From: Gordonia amarae NBRC 15530
GTDB taxonomy: Bacteria; Actinomycetota; Actinomycetes; Mycobacteriales; Mycobacteriaceae
NCBI RefSeq assembly: GCF_000241345.1
Contig: NZ_BAED01000033.1
Coordinates: 124,001 to 188,000, forward strand
Length of the DNA: 64,000 bases
Direction: 5' to 3'
In this document: piece by piece, positions 42,973-53,566 of the stretch
Layout of the letters: every line of letters begins with the position of its first letter
Position numbering within the stretch: position 1 is the stretch's first letter
Notes under the pieces: model-generated
What the model saw: the letters and a program-made list of their open reading frames with translations, nothing else
Databases searched by the model: none
What the model was told of the DNA's origin: nothing
Position numbers and translations under genes: made by a program

Positions 42973-43923
42973 TCAGTCGTCCAGCAGGCCGAGGGCGATG
43001 CCGTCAAGGATGTCGTGTTCGCTGACCACGAGTTCGGTGATCCCGGCGCGTTCGGCGAACACCTCGGCCAGTCGCATGGTCACCAGCGATCCGCCACCGA
43101 TGACGTCGACCCGGCCCGGGTGCATCGGACCGAGCGCGGCCCGGTCGGCACGGGTCATCGCGATCAGCCTCTCGCACACCGCATTCAGGTCCGGCAGAGA
43201 GATCCGCGAGAGGTGAATGATGTCGGAGTCGTACTCGGCCAGCCCCATCCCCAGAGCCGACAACGTGGTCATGGTGCCGGCCACCCCCACCCAGGTGCGG
43301 GCCTGCTCGACGGGGACGCGGGCAAACGCCTCGGCGAGCCGCGAGTTCGCGAATTCGGTTGCCACGGCGATCTCGTCGTCGGTGGGTGGGTCCGAATGCA
43401 GCGCCCGTTCGGTGAGCCGGACGCAGCCGATATCGGCCGAGTACGCGGCCCGCACCCCGCCGGTATCGCCGAGCACCACCTCGGTGGAACCACCGCCGAG
43501 ATCGGTCACCACGAAAGGTCCTGCGGCGGGGTCGAGTTCACCGACGGCACCGCGGAACGACAGCCGTGCCTCCTCGTCGCCGGTGATCACCTCGGCCACC
43601 GCACCCGGCACCACCCGGCCCAGCAACCCGGCTGTCATGGCAAAGAACTCGTCACGATTGGCGGCATCGCGGGTAGCGGAGGTGGCGACCATCCGGACCT
43701 GTTGCACGCCTAGGGAAATCATCAACTCTACATAGTCGGCGAGTGCCACCCGGGTGCGCTCGATCGACTCGTCGAGGAATCTGCCGGTCGCGTCGACTCC
43801 CTCACCGAGACGCACCACCCTCATCTCGCGGTGCAGGTCGATGAGGCGACCTGACTCATCGGGCCCGGCCACCAGTAAGCGGATCGAATTGGTACCGCAG
43901 TCCACTGCTCCGACTGTCGTCAT
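42973..43923 (-). CDS. ppx: Ppx/GppA-family exopolyphosphatase
   Basis: A 316-residue member of the ASKHA fold. The phosphate loop GAVDCGTNSIRLLV is at residues 5-18, VTDLGGGSTEVVL is the second phosphate motif and VIGGGSLV the C-terminal one. It lacks the HD domain, so it is the short Rv1026-like form that hydrolyses polyphosphate or pppGpp. ATG 43923 follows GGAGGG. The DUF501 gene is upstream on the same strand, separated by 177 bp that hold a repeat element. Confidence 0.9.
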   Translation of the reverse strand: MTTVGAVDCGTNSIRLLVAGPDESGRLIDLHREMRVVRLGEGVDATGRFLDESIERTRVALADYVELMISLGVQQVRMVATSATRDAANRDEFFAMTAGLLGRVVPGAVAEVITGDEEARLSFRGAVGELDPAAGPFVVTDLGGGSTEVVLGDTGGVRAAYSADIGCVRLTERALHSDPPTDDEIAVATEFANSRLAEAFARVPVEQARTWVGVAGTMTTLSALGMGLAEYDSDIIHLSRISLPDLNAVCERLIAMTRADRAALGPMHPGRVDVIGGGSLVTMRLAEVFAERAGITELVVSEHDILDGIALGLLDD

Positions 43924-43964
43924 CTGCCCTCCATGCCGGTTGTTACGGACATCGTTCACTCACC

Positions 43965-44098
43965 GGGTTTCGAGGCTCGTCGCTTGCGCTCCTCACACCT
44001 CAACCAGCACGAGGAACGCCACCACCTCGCGCCTCAACCAGCGAGAAAGGCGCCACCACTTCGCCGGTTGAGGTGCGAGCTTGCGAGCCTCGAAACCC
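43965..44098. repeat. dispersed inverted-repeat element, copy A (intergenic)
   Basis: The left end (43965-44005) starts GGGTTTCGAGGCTCG and ends CACCTCAACC. The right end (44066-44098) is its inverted, shortened copy, starting GGTTGAGGTGCGAG and ending CCTCGAAACCC. Between them are two imperfect direct repeats of about 34 bp, each starting CCTCAACCAGC (43998 and 44032). The 40-bp unit 43966-44005 recurs with one mismatch at 56068-56107. It fills almost the whole gap between ppx and the DUF501 gene. Confidence 0.85.
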
Positions 44099-44100
44099 CG

Positions 44101-44607
44101 TCAGTCATCGGCCACACCCGGCCAGTCGGCGGGAATCGCGGTGCCCGCCAAGCCGTTCCGGCCGGCGAGTGCGACTGCCTCATCGCCGAACGGGTTCAGT
44201 CCCGGTCCCTTGGCCAGCGAATGCGCGATCAGGACGTGCAGGCATTTGACGCGATCGGGCATCCCGCCGCCGGAAAAATCGGTGCCGAGCGATTCGATGG
44301 CGTCGCGTTCGGCCAAGAACGACTCGTGCGCCCTGCGGTAGGCCACGGCGATCTCCGGCTCGGCTTCCAGGCGTGCGGTCATGTCCCGCATCACCCCCGC
44401 CGATTCGAGCCGGCTGGCCTCCGCGGTCAGCCGCGGATCGGTCAGGTAGTACAGTGTCGGGAACGGGGTGCCGTCGGGTAGCCGTGGCGCCGTTTTCACC
44501 ACCGCGGGAACACCGTCGGGTGTGTAGTAGGCGATCTCGATGACGCCGCGCGGTTCACGACCGAGCTGACGTGCGACGACGTCCAGGTCGGCCTGCGAGG
44601 CGCTCAC
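44101..44607 (-). CDS. DUF501 protein
   Basis: A 168-residue soluble protein from GTG 44607, which overlaps the ftsB-like stop by 4 bp (GTGA). It carries the DUF501 blocks RGVIEIAYYTPDGVPAVVKTAPRLPDGTPFPTLYYLTDPRL and MPDRVKCLHVLIAHSLAKGPG. It is conserved between the ftsB-like and ppx genes in Mycobacteriales (Rv1025). The biochemical role is unknown. The stop codon abuts repeat element A. Confidence 0.87.
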   Translation of the reverse strand: MSASQADLDVVARQLGREPRGVIEIAYYTPDGVPAVVKTAPRLPDGTPFPTLYYLTDPRLTAEASRLESAGVMRDMTARLEAEPEIAVAYRRAHESFLAERDAIESLGTDFSGGGMPDRVKCLHVLIAHSLAKGPGLNPFGDEAVALAGRNGLAGTAIPADWPGVADD

Positions 44608-45461
44608 TTCTTCGGCGGTGTCGCCACCGCTTCCCACAGGTTGGAGTACCACGGGTTGTTCGCATGTTCGGCGGCCTTGCGTTCGGCCGCCTTCCGCGCG
44701 TCATCGCCCGGATACATCATCACCACAGACTTCTCTCCCGGATACACAAAATGCAGACGCTCCCGGGCCTGCGCTTCGATGTAGGCGGGATCGTTCTGCT
44801 CGTTGATCTTCTGCTCATAGTAGGCGATCTGTTTACGCAGGTCCGCGTTCGATGCCGAGAGCTGAGCGAACTCCGAACGGTCGGACATCGAATTACGCAG
44901 CGGCGCCGACAGGGTGAGGGCAACCGCGATGCCGGCGACGATCATGACCAGCGCCAGGCCGATCGTGCGGTTGGACCACCGATGGGTCAGCCCGACCAGC
45001 AGGTCGACCGCGCCGCGCTTGCGCCCGGACTTCTCCGACGACACCCTGCCGGACCTCGCCGATCTGCCGGACCTGCCCGTGCGCGACGACCTCGCGGATG
45101 TGGTTGCCCCCGACTTCTGCGTCTTCGACTTCTGTGTCTTCGTACCGGATGTGCTGCCCTTGGAGGGAACGCCGGCGTCCTCATCGTCCGGCTCACCGGC
45201 CGTGCGGGTGCCCCGGCTCAGCGGTGCCAGACGGGAGCGGCCCGCGCTCGTCCGGTCGTTGTCAGTCGCGTCGTCGTCCGGGTCCGCGAACACCTCGGTG
45301 AGGTCGTGCTCGCCCGAGTCGGTGAGCTCATCGACGTCGAACGGTACGGCCGAACGCCGGTCGGCGACCGATGCGCCCGGACGCGATACCGACGGACGCG
45401 AACGGGCGGATCGCCGCGCCCGCGAGGCACGCCGATCCGCCCGTCTGCCGTCTGATGCCAT
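44604..45461 (-). CDS. FtsB/DivIC-like septum formation protein
   Basis: A 285-residue protein. A long basic, Ser/Thr/Arg/Lys-rich cytoplasmic region covers about residues 1-160 (KTQKSKTQKSGATTSARSS). One helix (about 168-190) and an outer coiled coil SEFAQLSASNADLRKQIAYYEQ follow, then FtsB-type DPAYIEAQARERLHFVYPGEK. It probably acts in the divisome with FtsL and FtsQ. ATG 45461 is preferred over GTG 45467. It lies 13 bp downstream of eno. Confidence 0.85.
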   Translation of the reverse strand: MASDGRRADRRASRARRSARSRPSVSRPGASVADRRSAVPFDVDELTDSGEHDLTEVFADPDDDATDNDRTSAGRSRLAPLSRGTRTAGEPDDEDAGVPSKGSTSGTKTQKSKTQKSGATTSARSSRTGRSGRSARSGRVSSEKSGRKRGAVDLLVGLTHRWSNRTIGLALVMIVAGIAVALTLSAPLRNSMSDRSEFAQLSASNADLRKQIAYYEQKINEQNDPAYIEAQARERLHFVYPGEKSVVMMYPGDDARKAAERKAAEHANNPWYSNLWEAVATPPKK

Positions 45462-45474
45462 AGGCACTAGCTAA

Positions 45475-46830
<1,356 letters not shown>

Positions 46831-46886
46831 CTAGTAGACGCGGCCGGTGGCCGGGCACCGACACGGGCACCGGAGTGATCGACCCG

Positions 46887-47636
46887 TCAGTACCTCACAT
46901 TGATGGAGTAGGCGTTGGCGTGGTCGCGGACATCGAGCACGTACTGGCGGGAGTTGTTGTAGACGCGCACCGCACGTTCCCAGCCCGCGGGCGTGGTCAT
47001 GTCGCCATGCGCCGAGACGCACAGGTAGCGGGCCGCCGTCAGCGCCGCGTCGTCGAGGTTGTCCGGGCTCGCCTTGCCGTCGCCGTTGGCGTCGACGCCG
47101 TAGCGCTGCCAGGTTTCGGGGATGAACTGGAACGGCCCCATCGCCCGGTCGTAGGTCTTGTCGCCGTCGAGGGTGCCACCGTCGGTGTCGGTGATCTTGA
47201 GGTTGCCGCGGGTACCGTCGAGCGCCACGCCACGGATGTGGGGCGTGGTGTCGCCGTCGGCACCGATCTTGCTGCCGCGGTGCCTGCCGTGTTTACTCTC
47301 GACGGCCGCGATACCGGCGAGGGTGGTCCACGCGATCCCGCATTCCGGGTGCTGCTGGCGCTGGATCTCGGCGGCATTGCCGTACGCGGTGAGCGCGGTG
47401 ACCGGGATCCTCGTGGATTTCGAGATCGGCGTGGCCCAGTCGATGAGCAGGTCCGCGGTCCTGCCCGATGCGTTGATGTCGAAGTACGGCTGCGGGGTTC
47501 CCGCGCCCGGCGGCACACCGTCCGGAATGTCCGGCCGCGACGACGGCAGGCTCACACAGGCGGCGGTGCCCAGCGCCACCGCCAGCAGCGCCACGACCAC
47601 GCCCGCGGCCTTTCCCAAACGGCGGTCAACACACAC
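46887..47636 (-). CDS. lpqU: lytic transglycosylase-like lipoprotein (LpqU type)
   Basis: A 249-residue lipoprotein. GTG 47636 has GAGGGGAT just upstream and gives a proper signal peptide (RRLGKAAGVVVALLAVALGTAAC, acylated C27); longer frames start in non-coding-like sequence. The SLT-type core has GIAAVESKHGRHRG with catalytic E113, then GPFQFIPETWQRYGVDANGDG and DDAALTAARYLC. It cleaves peptidoglycan. The gene next to eno corresponds to lpqU (Rv1022). Confidence 0.85.
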   Translation of the reverse strand: MCVDRRLGKAAGVVVALLAVALGTAACVSLPSSRPDIPDGVPPGAGTPQPYFDINASGRTADLLIDWATPISKSTRIPVTALTAYGNAAEIQRQQHPECGIAWTTLAGIAAVESKHGRHRGSKIGADGDTTPHIRGVALDGTRGNLKITDTDGGTLDGDKTYDRAMGPFQFIPETWQRYGVDANGDGKASPDNLDDAALTAARYLCVSAHGDMTTPAGWERAVRVYNNSRQYVLDVRDHANAYSINVRY

Positions 47637-47827
47637 CGAGGATCCCCTCAGGGCAATGCGGGTTTCCGCGGACCGTCGGCTACCTTCTTCGCCCATGAAC
47701 CCCATCGCAGCACTTGACACCTGACGCCGGTGGGCGGAAATACCCATCCGGGTACACCCAAAGGCCTAATCGTCAGTTCAACTCCGGGGTGCGACTTTCA
47801 GTTCCCGGCCACCGGGATTACCGTAGG

Positions 47828-47846
47828 CGTGGTTAGCCTCACCGAA
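47828..47846. promoter_or_regulatory. IdeR/DtxR-like iron box upstream of efeU
   Basis: CGTGGTTAGCCTCACCGAA matches the 19-bp mycobacterial IdeR consensus (TTAGGTTAGGCTAACCTAA) at 13 positions, including the core GGTTAG and CACC. It lies 48 bp before the efeU ATG, where iron-loaded IdeR would block transcription. Confidence 0.55.
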
Positions 47847-47893
47847 TCAAACGTTTCCGGTTGGGACGGTGACGCACGCAGCAAAGGACCAAC

Positions 47894-48823
47894 ATGAACG
47901 TGTTTCTCGCGGATGGGCCGTCGGTCGGCTCACAGATGTTCGGCAGTGGGCTCATCGGAGTTCGCGAAGGACTCGAAACCGGCATTGTGGTCATGGTGCT
48001 GATCGCATTCCTGATCAAATCCGGGCGCCGGGACGCGCTCCGCTGGGTGTGGGCCGGAGTCGCCATTGCGGTCGCGATGACACTGGGTGCCTTCCTGATC
48101 ATCCACCTGGGTACCTCGACCATCAGCAACCTGACCGCCGAATTGATCGCCGGACTCGCCTCCATGGTGGCGGTGGTGATCGTGACCACGATGATCCTGT
48201 GGATGAGCAAGGCGTCTGTCCACATATCGTCGGACCTCAAATCGGGGCTGACCGACGCCCTGGTGCGTGGCGGCCCGGCGGTGATGGGTCTGGCGTTTCT
48301 CGCCGTCGGCCGGGAAGGCTTTGAGACCGCGCTGCTCATGGTGGGATACGCCGAAAGCGTGTCGGGCGGGCTCTGGCCGTTGGCGGGTCTGGTACTGGGC
48401 GTGCTCGTCGCCATCGTCCTCACCGTGCTGATCTACCGCGGCGCGATCACGCTCAACTTTCACAAATTCTTCTTCTGGACCGGGCTTTTCCTGATTCTGG
48501 TGGCCGCGGGCATTCTGTCGTACGGGGTTCGGGCCCTGCAGACCTACGGCTGGCTGCCCGGGATCGGCTCGACGGCCTTCGATTTCTCCGATCACTACGA
48601 CCAGTCCTCGTGGTACGGAACCCTTCTTGCCGGCATCTTCAACTTCCGGCCCGATCCCACCGTGCTGCAGTTGATCGCCTGGGCGGTGTACCTGGTGGTC
48701 GTACTCGCGCTGTTCGTCCGGGCCAACCGCCGCCCTGCCCCCAAGGGCCTGCCGGCGGCCGACACCGCCGCCGGCGCCGACCCAGCCTCCAAAGCCCCGG
48801 CCACATCCGACGCCGGTATCTGA
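47894..48823 (+). CDS. efeU: iron permease EfeU (FTR1 family)
   Basis: A 309-residue polytopic iron permease with seven helices. The two iron-translocation motifs are REGLE at 24-28 and REGFE at 140-144. It takes up iron across the cytoplasmic membrane with EfeO and EfeB. The C-terminus is Pro/Ala-rich. The ATG is preceded by GGACC rather than a strong site. It is first in efeUOB and lies divergent from lpqU with an iron-box-like element in between. Confidence 0.93.
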   Translation: MNVFLADGPSVGSQMFGSGLIGVREGLETGIVVMVLIAFLIKSGRRDALRWVWAGVAIAVAMTLGAFLIIHLGTSTISNLTAELIAGLASMVAVVIVTTMILWMSKASVHISSDLKSGLTDALVRGGPAVMGLAFLAVGREGFETALLMVGYAESVSGGLWPLAGLVLGVLVAIVLTVLIYRGAITLNFHKFFFWTGLFLILVAAGILSYGVRALQTYGWLPGIGSTAFDFSDHYDQSSWYGTLLAGIFNFRPDPTVLQLIAWAVYLVVVLALFVRANRRPAPKGLPAADTAAGADPASKAPATSDAGI

Positions 48824-48835
48824 AAGGAATCGAAG

Positions 48836-50041
48836 GTGATTCAACGCATTGCCACACCCGCCGCGTTCATCTCGCTCGCGGTGGCCACTCCACTGATCCT
48901 CGCCGGATGTACCGACAAACCCGACGAGGACGCCATCAAGGTCACCTCCACCAAGACCGAATGCGACCTCGCGACCAGCGAGGCCGAAACCGGCGATGTC
49001 GACTTCTCCGTCACCAACAACGGCAACAAAGTCACCGAGTTCTACGTGTACGGCAACAACAACCGGGTGCTCGGCGAGGTCGAGAACATCGGCCCCGGCG
49101 TCACCGGCAACCTGACCGTCGAGATCACCGACCCCGGCACCTACACCGTCGCGTGCAAGCCGGGCATGGTGGGCACCGGCATCCGCAAAGACCTCAAGGT
49201 CACCGGCGACAAGAAGGAGAAGTCGCAGGCGCCGGCCGACGTCAACGCCGCCCGCGAGCGGTACCTGGACTACGTGCGCGGCCAGCTCAACGGCCTCGTC
49301 GCCCAGGTCACCGACTTCACCGGCAAGGTCAAGAGCGGCGACCTCGAGGGCGCCAAGACCATGTTCGGCCAGGTCCGCACCTTCTACGAGCGCATCGAGC
49401 CCGTCGCCGAATCGTTCCCCGACCTCGACCCCAAGATCGACATGCGCTGGGACGACACCGAGGGCGGCAAGACCGAGTTCACCGGCTTCCACCGCATCGA
49501 ACGGTTCCTGTGGCCGCCGCAGGCCTCGGAGATCGGCGACAAGGCCGGCCAGGTCTCGCCCGACGACGCCGCGGACGCCAAGGCCAAGGACAACGCGCAG
49601 TCGATCGGCGTGATCGCCGACGGCCTGCTCAAGGACGTCACCACCCTCAAGGACGAACTCGGCAAGCCCGACTTCAGCTTCGAGACCCGGATGTTCGTCG
49701 CCGGCCCGCAGGCCCTGATCGACGAGGTCGCCGCCACCAAGGTCGACGGTGAGGAGGACCGCTACTCGCACACCGACCTGTGGGACTTCGCCGCCAACGT
49801 CGACGGTTCCGAAACGCTGATCGCCGAGCTGCAGCCGATCATCTCGGGCAAGGACCAGGCGCTGATGGATAAGATCACCGAGCAGTTCAACGGCCTGCGG
49901 ACCACCCTCGACAAGTACCGCGAGGGCGACGGCTACATCACCTACACCAAGGTGACCGCCGAACAGCGCAAGGAACTGTCCAACCAGATCGACGCGCTGT
50001 CAGCCACCCTGTCGAAGGTTCCCGGCCTCGTCCTGAGCTAG
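48836..50041 (+). CDS. efeO: iron-uptake lipoprotein EfeO
   Basis: A 401-residue lipoprotein (GTG start). The lipobox LILAGC gives C25. A cupredoxin-like N-terminal domain (about 35-125) precedes the M75 peptidase-like domain with HRIE at 219-222, the HxxE metal motif. It captures ferric or ferrous iron for EfeU. AAAGGAATCGAAG precedes the start, 12 bp after efeU. The M75 domain is highly charged. Confidence 0.92.
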   Translation: MIQRIATPAAFISLAVATPLILAGCTDKPDEDAIKVTSTKTECDLATSEAETGDVDFSVTNNGNKVTEFYVYGNNNRVLGEVENIGPGVTGNLTVEITDPGTYTVACKPGMVGTGIRKDLKVTGDKKEKSQAPADVNAARERYLDYVRGQLNGLVAQVTDFTGKVKSGDLEGAKTMFGQVRTFYERIEPVAESFPDLDPKIDMRWDDTEGGKTEFTGFHRIERFLWPPQASEIGDKAGQVSPDDAADAKAKDNAQSIGVIADGLLKDVTTLKDELGKPDFSFETRMFVAGPQALIDEVAATKVDGEEDRYSHTDLWDFAANVDGSETLIAELQPIISGKDQALMDKITEQFNGLRTTLDKYREGDGYITYTKVTAEQRKELSNQIDALSATLSKVPGLVLS

Positions 50042-50083
50042 GGCGTCTCTTTAGGTCACCGACCGCACATCAGTAGGAGATTC

Positions 50084-51424
50084 ATGACCGACACCCGCCC
50101 CGTGCCTGACCTGGTCGACGCCGGCGACAGCCAGGAGCCGGTCACGGCCTCCGGGCCGTCCCGGCGCACCGTCCTGACCGGCGCCGGGGTGGGTGTCGGC
50201 GTGGCCGCCGTGGCCGGCGTCGGATTCGCCGCGGGCCGCACCACCGCCCCCGGCGACGGCTCGTCGGCCGACCAGGTGGTTCCGTTCCGCGGCGCCCGGC
50301 AGGCCGGCATCATCACCGCCGCCCAGGACCGGCTGCACTTCGCCAGTTTCGACGTCATCACCGACAAGCGTGACGAACTGGTGAACATGCTCAAGGAGTG
50401 GACACGGGCAGCCGAGCGCCTGACCCGGGGCGAGGAGACCTCACCCGACGGCGCCGTCGGACTCGGTGATTACACTCCCCCGGCCGACACCGGAGAGGCG
50501 CTCGGACTCAAGCCCGCCCACCTGACCCTGACGATCGGCTTCGGCCCCAGCCTGTTCGGGCCGTCCGCCTCAGACCCCAAGCGCCGGGACCGATTCGGGC
50601 TGGCCGCACGTAAACCCAAGGGTTTCGACGATCTGCCGATGTTCGCCGCGGAGAAGATCGAGACCAACCGGTCCTACGGCGACATCTGCATCCAGGCCTG
50701 CGCCGACGACCCGCAGGTGGCGGTGCACGCCATCCGCAACCTGGCCCGCATCGGGATGGGTGTGGTGGCGGTGCGCTGGTCGCAGCTCGGGTTCGGCCGC
50801 ACCTCGTCGACCTCGACCACCCAGGACACGCCGCGCAACCTGTTCGGTTTCAAGGACGGCACCAACAACCTGCACGCAGAGGAACCCGAGTTGCTCGACA
50901 AATGGGTGTGGGTCGATGACGCCGACAACCCGCCCGCCGCGCAGTGGATGACCGGCGGAACCTATCTCGTGGCCCGCCGCATCCGCATGGACATCGAACC
51001 CTGGGACCGGGCGAACCTGCTCGAGCAGGAACAGATCGTCGGCCGGCTCAAAGGCAACGGAGCACCCCTCGGCCAGCACGCCGAGTTCGACGAACCGGAC
51101 TTCGACATCACCTCATACGGTGTCCCGTTGATCCCCAAGGACTCCCACGTGCGCCTCGCCCACGAGAAGCACATCGGCGTGCGGATCCTGCGGCGCGGCT
51201 ACAACTTCACCGACGGCTCCGACGGATTCGGCCACCTCGACGCCGGCCTGTTCTTCATCGCGTTCAACCGCAACACCGCCAAGCAGTTCGTCCCGATGCA
51301 GCAGGAACTGTCCCGCAAAGACGCGATGACCGAATACCTGATCCCCAACGGCTCAGCCACTTTCGCCATCCCCCCGGGCCTGTCCGACGGTGAATACTGG
51401 GGCCAGCGGCTCTTCGAAGGCTGA
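50084..51424 (+). CDS. efeB: deferrochelatase/DyP-type peroxidase EfeB
   Basis: A 446-residue haem peroxidase exported by the Tat path: SRRTVL at 26-31 followed by a hydrophobic Gly/Ala/Val stretch. The DyP signature GFKDGTNN (catalytic Asp) lies at about residue 265 and the proximal haem region is near AHEKHIGVRILRRGYNFTDG. It supplies the peroxidase/oxidase component of the Efe system and may release iron from haem. It starts after GTAGGAG. A hairpin-like repeat follows the gene. Confidence 0.93.
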   Translation: MTDTRPVPDLVDAGDSQEPVTASGPSRRTVLTGAGVGVGVAAVAGVGFAAGRTTAPGDGSSADQVVPFRGARQAGIITAAQDRLHFASFDVITDKRDELVNMLKEWTRAAERLTRGEETSPDGAVGLGDYTPPADTGEALGLKPAHLTLTIGFGPSLFGPSASDPKRRDRFGLAARKPKGFDDLPMFAAEKIETNRSYGDICIQACADDPQVAVHAIRNLARIGMGVVAVRWSQLGFGRTSSTSTTQDTPRNLFGFKDGTNNLHAEEPELLDKWVWVDDADNPPAAQWMTGGTYLVARRIRMDIEPWDRANLLEQEQIVGRLKGNGAPLGQHAEFDEPDFDITSYGVPLIPKDSHVRLAHEKHIGVRILRRGYNFTDGSDGFGHLDAGLFFIAFNRNTAKQFVPMQQELSRKDAMTEYLIPNGSATFAIPPGLSDGEYWGQRLFEG

Positions 51425-51502
51425 CTCAGGAACCGTCCCACAAGCGTCAGGTGCCTCAGCTCACCCGACCATTCGTGACCCTCGCTCCTTCGTCGCTTCA
51501 GC

Positions 51503-51577
51503 CTCAGGGATCAAGACGATTGGTTGCGACCAGTCGGCTTCTTCGTTGTTTCGGGACCAATCATCGTGATCCCTGAG
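51503..51577. repeat. inverted repeat between efeB and cysNC, possible bidirectional terminator
   Basis: Arms of 22 bp (51503-51524, starting CTCAGGGATCA, and 51556-51577, ending TGATCCCTGAG) pair with two mismatches around a 31-nt loop. TTCGTGAC-type inverted ends lie farther out (about 51472 and 51606). The element sits in the 234-bp convergent gap and holds no ORF of note. Confidence 0.6.
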
Positions 51578-51658
51578 GAGAGGCGTGCGAGCTTGCGAGC
51601 AGGATTCGTCACGAAGGGTCCGGTGACCTTTCGGCACCTGGCGCCACCACCTTTCGAG

Positions 51659-53566
51659 TCAACCCGCGTCGAGAATGCCCCGTTCGGTGAGGGCTACGAC
51701 GATCCGCTGCGCGAGGTCGTTGATGTCGGCGCCGGTGGTGTCGAAACGCAGGTCCGGGGACTCCGGTTTCTCGTACGGTGCGTCGACCCCGGTGAGACCG
51801 CGCAGGGTGCCCTCACGGGCACGTTTGTAGAGGCCCTTGGGATCCCGGCGTTCGCATTCGGCGACCGGCGTCGACACATGCACCTCGATGAAGTCAAGGC
51901 CGGCGGCGTCGTGGAGTTCGCGGGCGATCTCCCTATCCGACCGCAACGGCGAGACCAGCGAGGCGATGGCGATCACGCCGGAATCGGCGAACAGCCGGGC
52001 GAGATGACCTACGCGCCTGATGTTCTCGGCGCGGTCACCCGGCGAGAAGCCGAGGTCGTCGGAGATACCGTGGCGGATGTCGTCGCCGTCGAGCAGGTAC
52101 GCCACCCGGCCCTGGGTGACCAGGAGCCGTTCGAGCGCCACCGCCAGGGTGGATTTGCCGGAGGCCGGCAGGCCCGTGAGCCACACGGTCGCGCCGCGCT
52201 GGCCGGTCTTGCGCCAGCGTTCATTCCGGGCGAGCGAACTCGGATGCCACTTGATGTCGTTGCGGGTCGCCTTGCCGGGCACCACCTCCCGTGCCTCGGA
52301 GATCGTTCCGGCGGCAACCGTCTCGTTCGACGCCTCATCGATGAGGACGAACGCGCCACCGTCACGGTTCTCGGAGTACCTGTCCGCGAGCACCACCGAC
52401 GAGGTGCGCAGCGTGACGGTGCCGATGTCGTTGAGTTCCAGCGAACTCGGGCCCACCTGCTCGATCAGACTGTCCGGGTCGAGGCGGCGGTCGAGCGACT
52501 GAACGGTGGCGCGGACCGTCGTCGTTCCGTGTTTGAGCGCCACCCGGTCACCGGCGTGCAGCGGCTTCTCGGCCAGCCAGCATACGGTGGCCTCGATCTC
52601 CCGCGCGACGACCGGAAGGTGCGCGTCCTCGGCGGCACTGACGATCACATCACCACGGCCCACGTCGATGTCGTCGGCGAGCTGTATCGAGACCGACAGT
52701 CCCGCAACCCCCGTCGTACGGGTGTCGTCGAGGGTGTCGAGGGCGGTGACGGTGCTGCGGCTACCGGAGGGCAGCACCGCGATCTCGTCGCCCACCGCGA
52801 CGGTGCCGGCGACGACACGTCCGCTGTAGACGCGCCGATGCGCGACGCTGGGTCGCGAGGCGTACTGCACCGGCAGCCGCAGTTCCCGGGCCTGCGGCGA
52901 GGGAGCCGAAAGTTCGATTGCCTCAAGGAATTCCAGCAGAGTCGGGCCGGTGTACCAAGGCGTGGACGCCGAGCGGTGCACCACATTGTCGCCGCTGCGG
53001 GCGGCCACCGGGATCGCGGTGATCTGATCGATTCCCACCTGCAGCGCCAGCTCGTCCAGGTCGGCCTTGACCGCGGCGAACCGTTCCTCGGAGAAGTCGA
53101 CCAGGTCGATCTTGTTGACCGCGGCCACCACATGCCGGATACCCACCAGCGAGGCGATCCGCGCATGGCGTCGCGTCTGGCGCTGCAGACCGTGCTGGGC
53201 GTCGACAAGCACCACGGCCACATGGGCATTCGACGCACCCGTGAACGTGTTGCGGGTGTACCGCTCGTGGCCGGGGGTGTCGGCGAGGACGTAGCTGCGG
53301 GTGTCGGTGGAGAAGAACCGGTACGCGACATCGATGGTGATGCCCTGCTCGCGTTCGGCGCGCAACCCGTCCGACAGGGCGGCCAGGTCGAGTTCGCCGT
53401 CGTCGCCGGTCACCGACTCGATGTGATCGGTGGGCAACGACCCGGTGTCGTGCAGGATACGGCCGATGAGGGTGGACTTGCCGTCGTCGACGCTGCCGAC
53501 CGTCGCCAGCCGCAGGAACTGCCGGTTTGCGGCCGAGGGTGGGGTGTCCAGGTCTGTCACGGTCAT
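51659..53566 (-). CDS. cysNC: bifunctional sulfate adenylyltransferase subunit 1 / adenylylsulfate kinase
   Basis: A 635-residue fusion. The N-terminal CysN GTPase has G1 GSVDDGKST (24-32), DTPGHERY and NKIDLVD. EF-Tu-like domains follow, then an APS kinase with P-loop GLPASGKST at about 455 and GDDIRHGISDDLGFS. With CysD it makes APS from sulfate and ATP and then PAPS. Its ATG overlaps the cysD stop (TGATG). PAPS supply feeds the adjacent Stf0 sulfotransferase as well as assimilation; no cysH is in the window. Confidence 0.95.
   Translation of the reverse strand: MTVTDLDTPPSAANRQFLRLATVGSVDDGKSTLIGRILHDTGSLPTDHIESVTGDDGELDLAALSDGLRAEREQGITIDVAYRFFSTDTRSYVLADTPGHERYTRNTFTGASNAHVAVVLVDAQHGLQRQTRRHARIASLVGIRHVVAAVNKIDLVDFSEERFAAVKADLDELALQVGIDQITAIPVAARSGDNVVHRSASTPWYTGPTLLEFLEAIELSAPSPQARELRLPVQYASRPSVAHRRVYSGRVVAGTVAVGDEIAVLPSGSRSTVTALDTLDDTRTTGVAGLSVSIQLADDIDVGRGDVIVSAAEDAHLPVVAREIEATVCWLAEKPLHAGDRVALKHGTTTVRATVQSLDRRLDPDSLIEQVGPSSLELNDIGTVTLRTSSVVLADRYSENRDGGAFVLIDEASNETVAAGTISEAREVVPGKATRNDIKWHPSSLARNERWRKTGQRGATVWLTGLPASGKSTLAVALERLLVTQGRVAYLLDGDDIRHGISDDLGFSPGDRAENIRRVGHLARLFADSGVIAIASLVSPLRSDREIARELHDAAGLDFIEVHVSTPVAECERRDPKGLYKRAREGTLRGLTGVDAPYEKPESPDLRFDTTGADINDLAQRIVVALTERGILDAG

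Noticed and set aside
47930-49771. 613-residue open frame antisense to efeU and efeO
   Set aside because: Shadow frame; EfeU REGLE/REGFE and EfeO lipobox are on the plus strand.
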